From: Exilibacterium tricleocarpae
GTDB lineage: Bacteria; Pseudomonadota; Gammaproteobacteria; Pseudomonadales; Cellvibrionaceae
Assembly (NCBI RefSeq): GCF_007004655.1
Contig: NZ_ML660110.1
Coordinates: forward strand, 28,877-92,876
Reading direction: 5' to 3'
DNA length: 64,000 nt
The notes beneath the pieces are model-generated. The model had not been told where the DNA came from. It saw only the letters and a program-made list of their open reading frames with translations, and made no database searches. Below, in pieces: positions 28,599-38,513 of the stretch. The translations under genes and the position numbers were made by a program. Each line of letters begins with the position of its first letter. Within the stretch, counting starts at the first letter, position 1.

Positions 28599-30095
28599 AT
28601 GAGATTTACGTCGCTGCGGGCGTGGCTCGACTGGCTGGAGCAGTTGCATCCCGCCGCCATCGAGTTGGGCCTCGACCGTATCGGCAAGGTCGCGCAGGCG
28701 CTGGGGGTGTTGCAGGTGGCGCCCACCGTCATTACCGTCGCCGGCACCAACGGCAAGGGCTCTTGTGTCGCCGCCATGGAGCAGTTGTTGCTCGATGCCG
28801 GTTACCGGGTCGGCGCCTACACCTCACCACACCTGGAACACTACTGCGAGCGCATTCGCGTACAGGGGCAGGCGGTCTCTGAGGCGGCGGTCTGCGCGGC
28901 GTTTGCCCGTATCGATGCCGCCCGGGGTGACACCAGCCTGACGTATTTCGAGTTCGGTACCCTCGCCGCCATGGCTATCTTTCTGGCCCAATCCGACACG
29001 CTGGATGTGATACTGCTGGAGGTGGGACTGGGCGGGCGTCTCGATGCCGTCAACCTGTGGGATGCGGATGTCGCGGTCATCACTTCTATCGCCCTGGATC
29101 ACCAGGCTTGGCTCGGCAACGATCGTGAGACAATCGGGCGTGAAAAGGCCGGTGTGCTGCGTGCCGGGCGCCCGGCGATCTGTGCCGATCCGCAGCCGCC
29201 GGCCAGTATTGCCGCGGTGGCAGCGGACAAGGGAGCTGAGCTGCTGTCGATCGGTCGCGAGTTTGCCTGTTGGACAGGCACCGGCAGTTTCAGTGGGACA
29301 GGCACTGGCAGCCATGGTGACAGCCATGGGACTGGCAGCCATGGGACTGGTGCTGTTGGGACAGGCACTGCTGGTACTGGTGGTGATACGGGCAGTGGGA
29401 CAGGCACTTACACTGCTGGGACAGGCACTGACACTGGGACAGGCATTGGTGGTGCTGGTGGTGGTGCTGGGACAGGCACTGCGGGCAGTGGGACAGGCAC
29501 CGGCAATTGGTGTTTCAGTGGTCGCGGGCCGGCGGGCGAGGTCGTTCGCTTCGACGATCTGGCGCTGCCCGGACTGCCGCTGCCGAGTGTGGCCGCCGGG
29601 CTCCAGGCCCTGCTCTGCGCGGGTATCGCTTTGCCCGAGGCCCGCGTACGCACAGTCGTACCGCGCCTGTCGCTGCGGGGACGGTTACAGTCGCTCACTT
29701 TCCGCGGTATCGACATCCTGCTGGATGTGGCCCACAATCCGGCGGCGGCGGCCTACCTGCAGCGGCAACTGCGGCAGCGGCCGGTACCCGGCGCCACTTA
29801 CGCGGTGGCGGCCATGATGGCCGACAAAGACCTGGAGGGCACCTTGGGGGCACTGACCGAACAGGTGGCAGCCTGGTTTGTAGGCGGCTTGGCAGGGGTG
29901 GCGCGGGCCGCCAGCGCCGCTCAGTTGCAGCAGGCGTTAACTCGTCTGAGCGCCCGGGTCAGCGCCTGTGATACAGTGGCGGAGGCTTTCGACCGGGCCG
30001 TGGCGGCTGCCGGGCCGGGCGACCGGGTGCTGGTGATCGGCTCCTTTCTGACCGTGGCGGCGGTATTGGCGCAGTGCCGCAAGGGCGAGGCTTGA
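28599..30095 (+). CDS. folC: Bifunctional folylpolyglutamate/dihydrofolate synthase with Gly/Thr-rich insert
   Basis: The 498-residue protein has the Mur-ligase-type ATP loop [11 protein letters not shown] (about residues 46-56), the folate-binding [12 protein letters not shown], and [14 protein letters not shown] followed by [12 protein letters not shown]. The C-terminal domain begins with [14 protein letters not shown]. Without residues about 225-304 it would have the usual length near 425. That extra segment is almost entirely Gly, Thr, Ser and Ala, and is encoded by eight in-frame copies of a 13-base unit. It falls between the central ATPase domain and the C-terminal domain, near the usual domain linker, so activity could be retained. 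FolC adds glutamate to dihydropteroate and folates. Confidence 0.95.
   Translation: MRFTSLRAWLDWLEQLHPAAIELGLDRIGKVAQALGVLQVAPTVITVAGTNGKGSCVAAMEQLLLDAGYRVGAYTSPHLEHYCERIRVQGQAVSEAAVCAAFARIDAARGDTSLTYFEFGTLAAMAIFLAQSDTLDVILLEVGLGGRLDAVNLWDADVAVITSIALDHQAWLGNDRETIGREKAGVLRAGRPAICADPQPPASIAAVAADKGAELLSIGREFACWTGTGSFSGTGTGSHGDSHGTGSHGTGAVGTGTAGTGGDTGSGTGTYTAGTGTDTGTGIGGAGGGAGTGTAGSGTGTGNWCFSGRGPAGEVVRFDDLALPGLPLPSVAAGLQALLCAGIALPEARVRTVVPRLSLRGRLQSLTFRGIDILLDVAHNPAAAAYLQRQLRQRPVPGATYAVAAMMADKDLEGTLGALTEQVAAWFVGGLAGVARAASAAQLQQALTRLSARVSACDTVAEAFDRAVAAAGPGDRVLVIGSFLTVAAVLAQCRKGEA
29271..29502 (+). repeat. Dispersed in-frame 13-bp repeat inside folC
   Basis: Copies of GGGACAGGCACTG (or one-base variants) start at 29271, 29295, 29358, 29397, 29418, 29436, 29469 and 29490. 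All seven intervals (24, 63, 39, 21, 18, 33, 21 bases) are multiples of three, so each copy encodes Gly-Thr-Gly-Thr or near it. The spacers are themselves Gly/Ser/Ala codons (for example GCCATGGGACTGG repeats at 29313-29352). Confidence 0.92.
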
Positions 30096-30165
30096 CAGTC
30101 GTTTTTTGAAACGGCTTGTCTAACAAGACTATGAAGACCAATTTTTTGAGATCAAAGGGGTTCGC

Positions 30166-30678
30166 GTGGACGACGGATTAAAACAACGGCTGGTAGGGGC
30201 GCTGGTATTGACAGCGGCTGCCGTCATCTTCCTGCCGGTGCTGTTTAATCGCGAAGTGCGCCGCCCGCTGGACGCTACCAGCCAGATTCCCCCGGCCCCC
30301 GGGCTGGTGCCGCTGGAGACCCGGGAGCCGGTGCGCCCCCAGGGCATCGTACCGGCCAAGGACCCCGAGGAAATGTTTCAGCCCAAGGAACCGGAGCCGG
30401 AGCGGCCGGTGCAAAAGCGCCTCGATCCCCAGGGTATCCCGGTCAGTTGGGTGGTGCAGGTGGCCAGCTTTACCAGCACGGCGCGCGCCGATAAGTTGCG
30501 CGAGCGGCTGCTGGCCGACGGTTACAAAGCCTATACCCGCCAGGTGAACACCGCCAAAGGGCCCGCCGTGCGGGTTTTTGTCGGCCCCAAGATCGACAAA
30601 GCCAGCGCCATGGCCGTCAAACAGGAGCTGGACAAGGCCTTGGATGTGGAGACACTGGTGCTGCGATTTCGACCTTGA
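30166..30678 (+). CDS. SPOR-domain protein (DedD-like)
   Basis: The 170-residue protein starts at GTG 30166 behind AAAGGGG. It has a short cytoplasmic head, one membrane helix (LVGALVLTAAAVIFLPVLF, about residues 9-27), a Pro/Glu-rich periplasmic linker and a C-terminal SPOR domain (VSWVVQVASFTSTARADKLRERL to ETLVLRF, about 92-168). SPOR domains bind denuded septal peptidoglycan. The layout and the folC-cvpA neighbourhood match E. coli DedD, a nonessential cell-division protein. The residue count is a little below E. coli DedD (220), the linker being shorter. Confidence 0.9.
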   Translation: MDDGLKQRLVGALVLTAAAVIFLPVLFNREVRRPLDATSQIPPAPGLVPLETREPVRPQGIVPAKDPEEMFQPKEPEPERPVQKRLDPQGIPVSWVVQVASFTSTARADKLRERLLADGYKAYTRQVNTAKGPAVRVFVGPKIDKASAMAVKQELDKALDVETLVLRFRP

Positions 30679-30793
30679 GGTCGGGTCCTGGCGCTGAAAA
30701 CCACTGCTGGTCACCGGCGCGATAGCTCTGCTAGAATGCAGCCCCTTCAGAGCGAGTCAGTTGAGCGGCCGCAGAACCTATGAAGTCGAACCT

Positions 30794-31291
30794 ATGAATT
30801 GGGCGGACTGGACCATAGTAGCCATTTTGGCTGTCTCCAGCATTATCAGTCTGAAACGGGGCTTCGTGCGCGAGGCGCTGTCGCTGGCTAACTGGGGACT
30901 GGCGTTCATTGTCGCCATGACCTTTCGCGACTCCCTGGCGACACTTCTGGCCGACTCCGTGCAAACCCCCTCCGTCCGTGAAATGCTGGCCTTCGGCCTG
31001 TTGTTTGCCGCCACCCTGGTGGTGGGCGCCATGGTCAATTACCTGATCGGCGAACTGGTGAAGATAACCGGGCTGTCGGGCACCGACCGGATGTTTGGTA
31101 TGGTGTTCGGGCTGGCGCGCGGTGTGATCGTGGTGGTGGCGATTTTGATACTGGTACCGGCGGTGGTACCGATTGACCAGGATCTGTGGTGGCGGGAGTC
31201 GGCGTTGATTCCGCAGTTTTTACAATTAGAGGACTGGACCCGGCAGATGGCCTCGGCGCTGTCGGACCGCGTTCTCGCACTGATAAATTAA
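30794..31291 (+). CDS. cvpA: CvpA family membrane protein
   Basis: From ATG 30794 the protein has 165 residues: NWADWTIVAILAVSSIISLKRGFVREALSLANWG is the highly conserved CvpA opening, and four hydrophobic helices follow, with GLARGVIVVVAILILVP late in the chain. In E. coli CvpA is needed for colicin V export and deoxycholate resistance; its biochemical role is unsettled. The reading frame extends back to 30761, but the family start fits 30794. purF follows by 27 bases, an arrangement conserved across the class. Confidence 0.95.
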   Translation: MNWADWTIVAILAVSSIISLKRGFVREALSLANWGLAFIVAMTFRDSLATLLADSVQTPSVREMLAFGLLFAATLVVGAMVNYLIGELVKITGLSGTDRMFGMVFGLARGVIVVVAILILVPAVVPIDQDLWWRESALIPQFLQLEDWTRQMASALSDRVLALIN

Positions 31292-31318
31292 TCCCGGTGG
31301 ATTGAGTTAGAGGCGATT

Positions 31319-32854
31319 ATGTGTGGCATTGTCGGTATTGTCGGTAGGAACGATGTCAATTTAAAGCTCTACGGGGCTTTGACCATGTTGCAGCATCGCG
31401 GCCAGGACGCCGCCGGTATTGTCACCTGCGACGACAAAGGTAAGCTGGCGCAGCAAAAGGCCAACGGGCTGGTGCGCGATGTGTTTCGCACCCGCCATAT
31501 GCAGCGGCTGGTCGGCAATATGGGTATCGGCCATGTGCGTTACCCGACGGCCGGCAGTACCGGTCCCGCGCTGGCGCAGCCGTTTTATGTCAACTCACCC
31601 TACGGTATCGCCCTGGCGCATAACGGCAACCTCACCAACCTCGAAGAGGTGGCCGAGCACCTGCACAAATCCGACCTCCGCCATGTCAACACGGATTCCG
31701 ACTCGGAGGTGTTGCTCAATGTGTTTGCCCACGAGTTGCAGGCGCGCGGCAAGCCGGTGCCCTCCGAAGATGATATCTTCGACGCTATCGCCGCCGTGCA
31801 CCGGCGCGTGCGCGGTGGCTATGCGGTGGTGGCGTTGATCGCCGGTTACGGCGTGGTGGCGTTTCGCGATCCCCACGGTATCCGGCCGCTGGTGTTCGGC
31901 ACCCGGGAGAGCAAAAAGAGGGGCATTGAATACATGATCGCCTCCGAGAGTGTGGCGCTGGATGTGCTCGGGTACGAGCTGGTACGCGACGTCGCTCCCG
32001 GCGAAGCGGTCTATATTACCGGCGCAGGGCAGTGCCACACCCGCCAGTGTGCCGAGAATCCGTCGCTGTCGCCGTGTATCTTTGAGCATGTTTATTTTGC
32101 CCGTCCCGACTCTATTATGGATGGCGTGTCGGTATACAAAGCGCGCCTGCGCCAGGGGGAAAAGCTGGCGGACAAGATACTGCGCGAGCGCCCGGACCAC
32201 GATATCGATGTCGTGATCCCCATACCCGACAGCAGCCGGGTTGCCGGCCAGGCGCTGGCGCAGCGCCTGGGCGTGAAATTTCGCGAGGGGCTGGTCAAAA
32301 ACCGTTATATCGGGCGCACATTTATCATGCCCGGGCAACAACAGCGCAAAAAGTCCGTGCGTCAAAAACTCAATGCCATCGGTCTCGAGTTTCAGGGCAA
32401 AAACGTCATGTTGGTGGACGACTCGATCGTGCGCGGGACAACCTGCAAGCAGATTATCCAGATGGCCCGGGATGCGGGCGCCGCCAAGGTTTACTTTGCG
32501 TCGGCGGCACCGGCCGTCAAGTACCCCAATGTCTATGGTATCGATATGCCGTCGGCCAACGAACTGATTGCCCACGGTCTCGACCACGACGCCATTTGCA
32601 AAGAGATCGGCGCCGACTGGCTGTTGTATCAGGACATTGGCGATCTGGTAGCCGCCTCGGCGGAGGGCAATCCGGAAATTCAGACGTTTGAGGCTGCGGT
32701 GTTTACTGGTGAGTACATTACCGGTGATGTGGACAAGCGCTTTCTGGACCGCCTCGACGCCGCCCGTAACGACGCCACCAAAGCCCACAAAAACGGTGAT
32801 GACGGCGATAGTGCGGTTATCGGATTGCACAACGATTCCGTTGAAGTTTCCTGA
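31319..32854 (+). CDS. purF: Amidophosphoribosyltransferase
   Basis: The 511-residue enzyme begins MCGIVGIVG, so the nucleophilic Cys is exposed after Met removal. The glutaminase domain has HIGVRYPTAG-type and [11 protein letters not shown] segments, and the phosphoribosyltransferase domain has the PRPP motif [13 protein letters not shown] (about residues 364-376). It catalyses the first committed step of purine synthesis. The length (505 in E. coli) is normal. It is followed by a 300-base gap containing two small palindromes, then metZ. Confidence 0.98.
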   Translation: MCGIVGIVGRNDVNLKLYGALTMLQHRGQDAAGIVTCDDKGKLAQQKANGLVRDVFRTRHMQRLVGNMGIGHVRYPTAGSTGPALAQPFYVNSPYGIALAHNGNLTNLEEVAEHLHKSDLRHVNTDSDSEVLLNVFAHELQARGKPVPSEDDIFDAIAAVHRRVRGGYAVVALIAGYGVVAFRDPHGIRPLVFGTRESKKRGIEYMIASESVALDVLGYELVRDVAPGEAVYITGAGQCHTRQCAENPSLSPCIFEHVYFARPDSIMDGVSVYKARLRQGEKLADKILRERPDHDIDVVIPIPDSSRVAGQALAQRLGVKFREGLVKNRYIGRTFIMPGQQQRKKSVRQKLNAIGLEFQGKNVMLVDDSIVRGTTCKQIIQMARDAGAAKVYFASAAPAVKYPNVYGIDMPSANELIAHGLDHDAICKEIGADWLLYQDIGDLVAASAEGNPEIQTFEAAVFTGEYITGDVDKRFLDRLDAARNDATKAHKNGDDGDSAVIGLHNDSVEVS

Positions 32855-32882
32855 CCGGCGCACAGTCCAGTCGGCACGGTAC

Positions 32883-32925
32883 GGGGTCAGAGCAACAATT
32901 GCTTTTTAATTTTTGCTCTCACCCC
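32883..32925. repeat. REP/REPIN-like palindrome after purF
   Basis: GGGGTCAGAGCAA (32883-32895) pairs with TTGCTCTCACCCC (32913-32925) with one mismatch, around an A/T-rich 17-base loop. The right end is followed by TCGAGG, as in the repeats at 32977 and 38514 (CCCCTTCGAGG). It lies in the 300-base purF-metZ gap. Confidence 0.7.
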
Positions 32926-32976
32926 TCGAGGAGGACCACCTTGCCTCAAATGGCACCTCCTTAGGCGGCATGGTGC

Positions 32977-33002
32977 GGGGACGTAACGTCAGTTGCGTCC
33001 CC
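32977..33002. repeat. REP/REPIN-like palindrome before metZ
   Basis: GGGGACGTAAC (32977-32987) and GTTGCGTCCCC (32992-33002) pair at 10 of 11 positions around GTCA. Outside the arms, GGCATGGTGC precedes and TTCGAGG follows, both identical to the flanks of the larger repeat at 38514-38576, although the arm sequences differ completely. The remaining gap to metZ (33003-33155) shows further short palindromes (TGCCACT 33012-33018, AGTGGCA 33029-33035) but no gene. Confidence 0.75.
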
Positions 33003-33155
33003 TTCGAGGGGTGCCACTCCCCCGTGCCAGTGGCAGCTCCCCAGTGTACCGCGGGTTTATTACTGATCTACAAAACGGTCATATGTTGAGAGAATTGGCA
33101 GCTGGTCGAAAGTGGCATTTGCGGTACATAACCATAAAATACTGAGACAACCGGT

Positions 33156-34352
33156 ATGACAGACAACCCCGAAGACCCTCTGGACCAGGCGGATATCGCC
33201 ACCCTGGCGATTCGCGCGGGACACAGACGCACCCATGAGGGCGAACACGGCGAGGCTATCTTCACCACCTCCAGCTACGTATTCCCATCGGCGGCCGAGG
33301 CGGCGGCGCGCTTTGCCGGCGACGCCCCCGGCAATGTCTACTCCCGTTATACCAACCCCACTGTGCGCCTGTTTCAGGAACGTATCGCGGCGCTCGAAGG
33401 CGGTGAGGCCGCCGTCGCCACCGCTTCCGGGATGGCGGCCATCCTCAGTACCTGTATGGCATTGTTGAGCGCCGGCGATCACCTGGTCTGCGCGCGCAGC
33501 GTGTTCGGTACTACCACTGTGCTGTTTAACAAATACCTGCGCAAATTCGGCGTCGACACCACCTTTGTCGATACTACCGACTACGCCGCCTGGGAGCGCG
33601 CCATCACGCCCGCTACCCGGGTGCTGTTTCTGGAAACGCCGTCCAACCCGATTTGCGAGGTCGTGGATATCGCCCGCCTGGCCGAACTCGCCCGCGCGCA
33701 TAATTGCCTGTTGATCGTGGACAACTGCTTTTGCACACCGGCATTGCAGCAGCCGCTGGCGCTGGGCGCCGATCTGGTGATTCACTCCGCCACCAAATAC
33801 CTCGATGGCCAGGGCCGCTGTGTCGGCGGTGTGGTGGTGGGCAGCGCCGAACATATGGATGAAGTCACCGGGTTTCTGCGCTCGGCGGGGCCGACCATGA
33901 GTCCGTTCAATGCCTGGGTGTTTCTAAAAGGCCTGGAAACATTGCGCCTGCGCATGGATGCCCACTCCGCCGGCGCCATGACCATAGCCGAGTGGCTGTC
34001 TGCCCGGCCGGCGATTGAAAAAGTCTACTATGCGGGCCTGCCGTCCCACCCCGGGCATGCACTGGCCCGGCGCCAGCAACGGGCGTTTGGCGGGGTGCTG
34101 TCGTTCCAGGTCAAAGGTGACCGGGATGCGGCCTGGCGCTTTATCGACGCCACCCGGCTGATGTCGCTGACAGCCAACCTGGGCGATGCGAAAACCACTA
34201 TCGTGCATCCGGCCACCACTACCCACAGCCGTCTGTCCGAGCAGGACAAGCAGCGGGCACAGATCACCGATAATCTGATCCGGGTAGCGGTGGGGCTGGA
34301 GGCAACTGCCGATCTGATCACAGATTTGCAGCGCGGTATCGATGCACTTTAA
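33156..34352 (+). CDS. metZ: O-succinylhomoserine sulfhydrylase
   Basis: The 398-residue PLP enzyme of the Cys/Met metabolism family has the cofactor lysine in IHSATKYLDGQGRCVGGVV (about residues 209-227), plus SGMAAILSTCMALLSAGDH and LVIVDNCFCTPALQQP. The RCVGG sequence after the lysine and the FYDG-free N-terminus fit MetZ rather than MetB. It makes homocysteine directly from O-succinylhomoserine and sulfide. The purF-metZ order is as in pseudomonads. Confidence 0.93.
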   Translation: MTDNPEDPLDQADIATLAIRAGHRRTHEGEHGEAIFTTSSYVFPSAAEAAARFAGDAPGNVYSRYTNPTVRLFQERIAALEGGEAAVATASGMAAILSTCMALLSAGDHLVCARSVFGTTTVLFNKYLRKFGVDTTFVDTTDYAAWERAITPATRVLFLETPSNPICEVVDIARLAELARAHNCLLIVDNCFCTPALQQPLALGADLVIHSATKYLDGQGRCVGGVVVGSAEHMDEVTGFLRSAGPTMSPFNAWVFLKGLETLRLRMDAHSAGAMTIAEWLSARPAIEKVYYAGLPSHPGHALARRQQRAFGGVLSFQVKGDRDAAWRFIDATRLMSLTANLGDAKTTIVHPATTTHSRLSEQDKQRAQITDNLIRVAVGLEATADLITDLQRGIDAL

Positions 34353-34431
34353 CGACTTACTCTAAACTTTATTTTGTCACTGGCCGGCAGCTCCCTGGGT
34401 GGGGCGCGGCCCAGTCGGAGGATGCAGTGCA

Positions 34432-35355
34432 GTGGAAATTCTGGTCAGGCGTATTGTCAGCGAAATCGGCAAAGTGTTGTTGGGCAAGGAGCACCAGGTC
34501 AAACTCGCCCTGACCTGCCTGTTTGCCAGGGGGCATTTATTGATCGAAGACCTGCCCGGCATGGGTAAGACCACGCTCGCCCACGCGCTCGCCAATGTGC
34601 TGGGGCTGCGCTACAACCGCATACAGTTCACCAGTGATTTGTTGCCGGCGGATATCCTGGGCGTATCCGTGTTTGATAAAAATGCCGGCCAGTTCGAATT
34701 CCATCCCGGACCGATTTTTACCCAGGTGTTACTGGCTGACGAAATCAACCGCACCACCCCAAAAACCCAGAGCGCGTTACTGGAGGCGATGGAGGAGGGC
34801 CAGGTAACGGTGGAAGGGGAGACCCGCGCCCTACCCGACAATTTTTTTGTGATTGCCACCCAAAACCCCGTCACTCAGTCGGGCACCTACCCACTGCCCG
34901 AATCCCAACTCGATCGGTTTTTGATGCGCATCGAACTGGGGTACCCCGACCGCGACGCCGAGCGCGCCCTGTTTAAGGGTGAGGACCCGCGCCAGCGGCT
35001 GTCGCAGATATCCGCCTGTGTGACGCCGGTGCAATTGGGCGAGTTGCAAAGCGACGTGGAAAACGTACAGGTGGCCGACAGCCTGCTGGATTACCTGCAG
35101 CGGCTGGTGGAATACACCCGCGTCTCGAGCGCGTTTTCCTACGGCATATCGCCGCGCGGGGCGCTGGCGCTGCTGCGCTGCGCCAAAACCTGGGCGCTGC
35201 TGCACGGGCGCCGGCATGTGATTCCCGAAGACCTGCAGACAGTGATGCCCTCGGTGGTGGCCCACCGGGTGCGGGACGCGGCGGATTACGACGACCAGAG
35301 CGGCTATGCGCTGGTGGAGCGCGCGCTGAACGGCGTCGATGTGATCGGCAGCTGA
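34432..35355 (+). CDS. MoxR-family AAA+ ATPase
   Basis: From GTG 34432, with GGAGGA nine bases upstream, the protein has 307 residues. Walker A is EDLPGMGKTTLAHALA (about residues 39-54), Walker B LLADEINRTTPKTQSALLEAMEE, sensor 1 ATQNPV and the arginine-finger region SQLDRFLMRIELGYPD. The C-terminal lid (ISPRGALALLRCAKTWALLHGR) is typical. MoxR ATPases act as chaperones that insert metals or mature partners, usually with a DUF58 and a VWA protein. Here DUF58 and TgpA genes follow but no VWA gene is present. Confidence 0.93.
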   Translation: MEILVRRIVSEIGKVLLGKEHQVKLALTCLFARGHLLIEDLPGMGKTTLAHALANVLGLRYNRIQFTSDLLPADILGVSVFDKNAGQFEFHPGPIFTQVLLADEINRTTPKTQSALLEAMEEGQVTVEGETRALPDNFFVIATQNPVTQSGTYPLPESQLDRFLMRIELGYPDRDAERALFKGEDPRQRLSQISACVTPVQLGELQSDVENVQVADSLLDYLQRLVEYTRVSSAFSYGISPRGALALLRCAKTWALLHGRRHVIPEDLQTVMPSVVAHRVRDAADYDDQSGYALVERALNGVDVIGS

Positions 35356-35390
35356 ACCCTGTTGGCCAAGCAGGTAACAACGAGGGTGAC

Positions 35391-35426
35391 AACCTAGTTA
35401 ACAACCCAGTTAAAAACCCAGTTAAA
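35391..35426 (+). repeat. 12-bp tandem repeat, three copies
   Basis: Three 12-bp units (AACCTAGTTAAC, AACCCAGTTAAA, AACCCAGTTAAA) occupy the short spacer between the MoxR gene and the DUF58 gene, ending 20 bases before the DUF58 GTG start. It resembles in style the array at 5853. Confidence 0.85.
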
Positions 35427-35445
35427 AACGAAGGTAGCGACGACG

Positions 35446-36426
35446 GTGGCAGTGAAGTACTTTCAACGGCGTTTCTGGCGCTGGGTGCGAAAACGGTTGC
35501 CGGCCCAGAGCCCGCAGACGCTCGACCGTTTCAAACTCTTTATTTTCCCGTCGGCGGCGGGCGCCGGATTTCTGGTGGTGACCCTGTTGTTGTGGCTGGT
35601 GGGCACCAACTATGAAAACAACCTGGTCATCGGTCTGGCGTTTTTGCTGACCAGTCTGTTTGTCGTGTCGATTCTGCATACCTTCGGCAATCTCTCCGGG
35701 GTGACGCTGCGGGCGCTGGACTCGGTGCCGGCGTTCGTCGGTGAAGATGCCGAAGTGACACTGTTGGTCAGTGCCGAAGGCGGCCGCCAGTATGAAAATA
35801 TCCTGCTGGGCTGGCCCGATGGCAGCACCGTGGCGGCCAATCTGCTCGACAGCCGCGAAACCCGCTGCAAACTGTTTGTACCCACCCGCGAGCGGGGCTG
35901 GATGGACCCGGGCCGTCTGTTGGTGGAGACCTATTACCCGCTGGGATTAATGCGCTGCTGGACCTGGCTCGATCTCGATATCCGGGTGCTGGTCTATCCG
36001 CGGCCGATCTACGGCGGCAAGGTGCCGCCGGCCGAGGCCGTCGCCGACGACGGCAGCCTGGCCGCCGACCACGGCAGTGAGGACTTTAACGGACTCAAGG
36101 CCTACCGGCCCGGAGAGTCGCTGCGCCATATCGCCTGGAAGCACTATGCCCGCGGACAGGGTTTGCACACCAAAGACTTTACCGCCCTTGTCGACCAGCG
36201 GCTGTGGCTGGATTGGGAATTCTTTGACCGTTTCGATAAAGAGGGGCGCCTGTCGCGGCTGTGTTACTGGGTGTTGGAAATCAGTAAAACCCAAAACGAG
36301 TACGGCCTGCGCCTGCCCGGTGTGGAGATACGCCCGGGCAAGGGGCTCGAACATAAACAGCAGGTGTTGAAGGCCCTGGCGCTGTTTGCACCGCCGGCGC
36401 GCGCCGCCAGGCAGGTGGCGGCGTGA
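35446..36426 (+). CDS. DUF58 domain membrane protein
   Basis: The 326-residue protein starts at GTG 35446 (an in-frame GTG at 35452 is possible). It has two adjacent hydrophobic helices (AGFLVVTLLLWLVGTNY and LVIGLAFLLTSLFVVSIL, about residues 43-80). A beta-rich region follows, and then the DUF58 signature EDFNGLKAYRPGESLRHIAWKHYARGQGLHTKDF (about 211-244). DUF58 proteins partner MoxR ATPases and transglutaminase-like proteins; their role is not established. The end overlaps the next start by four bases. Confidence 0.9.
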   Translation: MAVKYFQRRFWRWVRKRLPAQSPQTLDRFKLFIFPSAAGAGFLVVTLLLWLVGTNYENNLVIGLAFLLTSLFVVSILHTFGNLSGVTLRALDSVPAFVGEDAEVTLLVSAEGGRQYENILLGWPDGSTVAANLLDSRETRCKLFVPTRERGWMDPGRLLVETYYPLGLMRCWTWLDLDIRVLVYPRPIYGGKVPPAEAVADDGSLAADHGSEDFNGLKAYRPGESLRHIAWKHYARGQGLHTKDFTALVDQRLWLDWEFFDRFDKEGRLSRLCYWVLEISKTQNEYGLRLPGVEIRPGKGLEHKQQVLKALALFAPPARAARQVAA

Positions 36427-38444
36427 AACTGGTTTACCAACTGCCCCGCAACAGCCTGGCCTGGCTGCTGGTGGCCCAGGCGGCCGCCATCGCTCCCCAT
36501 ATACCGCGCCTGCCGGTGTGGCTGGTGGGCGCCTGGCTGTTTGTAGTGGCCTGGCGGGTGCAGGTGTTTCGCGGCGTCTGGGCGTTTCCCGGCGCGCCGG
36601 TGAAAGCGCTGCTGGTTATTGTCTGTGGTGCCAGTCTGCTGTTTGGCTACGGGCGCTTTTTCGGACTCGAACCCATGGTGGCACTGTTGCTGGCGGCCTT
36701 TGTGCTGAAGCTGCTGGAGATGCACCGGCGTCGCGACGCGCTGGTGGTGATCTACCTGGGCTTTTTCACCTGCTCCACCCAGTTGTTGTTTTCCACTACC
36801 ATGCCGGCCGCTGTTTATGCGCTGCTGTGTGTGGTGTTGCTGACTGCGGCACTGATCGGACTCAACCAGTCCGAAGGCCATAAGCAGCCCTTGCGCAGCG
36901 TGCAACTGGCCGCCAAGCTGGTGCTGCAGTGCCTGCCGATGATGGTGTTACTGTTTCTGGTGCTGCCTCGCCTCGGCGCGCTCTGGTCGGTGCCGATGCA
37001 ACAAAGTGCCGCTAGTACTGGTGTCAGCGACAGTATGTCGCCGGGCGATATCACCCGGCTTGCCAGAAGCGGCGGCCTGGCGTTTAGGGTTGCCTTCGAC
37101 GGTGCAGTGCCGCCGCCGTCGCAACGCTATTGGCGGGGGTTGGTGTTTTCCCGATTTGACGGCCGCCGCTGGAGCCAGGCCCGAATTGCCGGGTTTCGCG
37201 ACGGCCCGGTCCTGGCGACTCCTGACAATCCGCAACCCTGGCAGCGGCTGGTTGAGGTTTCGGGCTCATCGCGGACCTATGAAGTGATTATGGAACCGAG
37301 CCATCAACCGTGGCTGTTTGCCCTGGCCACACCCCGCGATTACAGCACCGGTATCAGTCTGACCCGGGATTTTCGTCTCGTATATCGCGAACCGGTGGGC
37401 AAGCGCCTGCGCTATCGGGTCACCTCTTACCCCGACTACCGGCTCGAGGCCCAGCCGCTGCCGGACTGGCGCCTGCGCCAGGAGCTGCAACTGCCGGACG
37501 ATTTCAACCCGCGGGCGCGGCGTCAGGCCCAAGAGTGGTATCGGGACGCGGGCAGTACCGAGGCCTATGTCGAGCGGTTGCTGGACTATTACAACAGTGA
37601 TTTTACTTATACGCTCGAGCCCCCACCGCTCGGTCGCGACAGCGTGGACGAATTTTTGTGGGGCACCAAGCGGGGCTTCTGTGAGCATTTTGCCGGCAGT
37701 TTCGTTTTTATGTTGCGCGCTGCCGGCGTGCCGGCGCGGGTGGTGGTGGGCTATCTGGGCGGAGAGCTGAATCCGTTGGAAGGTTATCTGCAGGTGCGCC
37801 AGTATGACGCCCACGCCTGGGCTGAAGTCTGGTTGCGCGGGCGTGGCTGGGTGCGGGTCGATCCCACCGGTGCGGTGGCGCCCGAGCGTATTGAGGCGGA
37901 CCTGCGTAGCGCCCTGTCGGAACAGGAGTCGCAACTGGTCAGCGGCGTGCTGGCGCTCGACCGCTACCGGGCCATCGCCTGGTTGAATCGATTAAGGTTG
38001 CAGTGGGACGCACTTAACTACCGCTGGCACCGGCGTGTGCTGGGCTACGACAGCACTATGCAGGCGGGTCTGTTGCGGCAATTGTTGGGGGAGGTGAGTC
38101 CGTTGCGGGTGGCGTTGCTGGTGATCGGGGTTGGCGGTGCCATTCTCGGTTTGATTGCCCTGCGCGTATTGTTAAAAGGGCGCAAACCCCGCCCGAGTCC
38201 CGCTACCCGCCAGTATCAGCGGTTTGTGCGGAAGCTGTCCCGCGCCGGTCTGGCCCGCGCGCCGGGAGAGCCGCCGCGGGATTTTGCCCGTCGTGTTGCC
38301 ACCCGCCGGCCGGACCTCGAGCAGGCAGTATTGGCAATAACCGATCTCTACGAGCGTATCAGCTACGCCGGCCAGGCGGCGCTGGTGCCCGAGTTGCGCC
38401 GCAGTGTGGCGCGGTTTACGGCGACTCGCAATCTGTTTCGTTAA
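36423..38444 (+). CDS. TgpA-like membrane transglutaminase (DUF3488)
   Basis: The 673-residue protein starts at GTG 36423, overlapping the DUF58 stop (GTGA). About six membrane helices (residues 1-190) form the DUF3488 part. The periplasmic transglutaminase-like domain holds the triad Cys420 (RGFCEHFAG), His464 (DAHAWAEV) and Asp480 (VDPTGA). One further helix (about residues 555-583) precedes a cytoplasmic DUF4129-like tail. In P. aeruginosa TgpA (PA2873) is essential and periplasmic, and is accompanied by the same MoxR and DUF58 genes. The substrate is unknown. The three genes form one operon. Confidence 0.93.
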   Translation: MKLVYQLPRNSLAWLLVAQAAAIAPHIPRLPVWLVGAWLFVVAWRVQVFRGVWAFPGAPVKALLVIVCGASLLFGYGRFFGLEPMVALLLAAFVLKLLEMHRRRDALVVIYLGFFTCSTQLLFSTTMPAAVYALLCVVLLTAALIGLNQSEGHKQPLRSVQLAAKLVLQCLPMMVLLFLVLPRLGALWSVPMQQSAASTGVSDSMSPGDITRLARSGGLAFRVAFDGAVPPPSQRYWRGLVFSRFDGRRWSQARIAGFRDGPVLATPDNPQPWQRLVEVSGSSRTYEVIMEPSHQPWLFALATPRDYSTGISLTRDFRLVYREPVGKRLRYRVTSYPDYRLEAQPLPDWRLRQELQLPDDFNPRARRQAQEWYRDAGSTEAYVERLLDYYNSDFTYTLEPPPLGRDSVDEFLWGTKRGFCEHFAGSFVFMLRAAGVPARVVVGYLGGELNPLEGYLQVRQYDAHAWAEVWLRGRGWVRVDPTGAVAPERIEADLRSALSEQESQLVSGVLALDRYRAIAWLNRLRLQWDALNYRWHRRVLGYDSTMQAGLLRQLLGEVSPLRVALLVIGVGGAILGLIALRVLLKGRKPRPSPATRQYQRFVRKLSRAGLARAPGEPPRDFARRVATRRPDLEQAVLAITDLYERISYAGQAALVPELRRSVARFTATRNLFR

Positions 38445-38513
38445 GCCTGCGCTCTGTTTCGTCAGTCTCGCGTGCTGTTCTTATTTTTGATCCGCCAAGC
38501 TGTGGCATGGTGC

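Noticed and set aside
29271..29511. CRISPR-like array in folC
   Set aside because: Units are only 13 bases, spacers are repeats themselves and everything is in frame within a coding gene; no cas genes are present.
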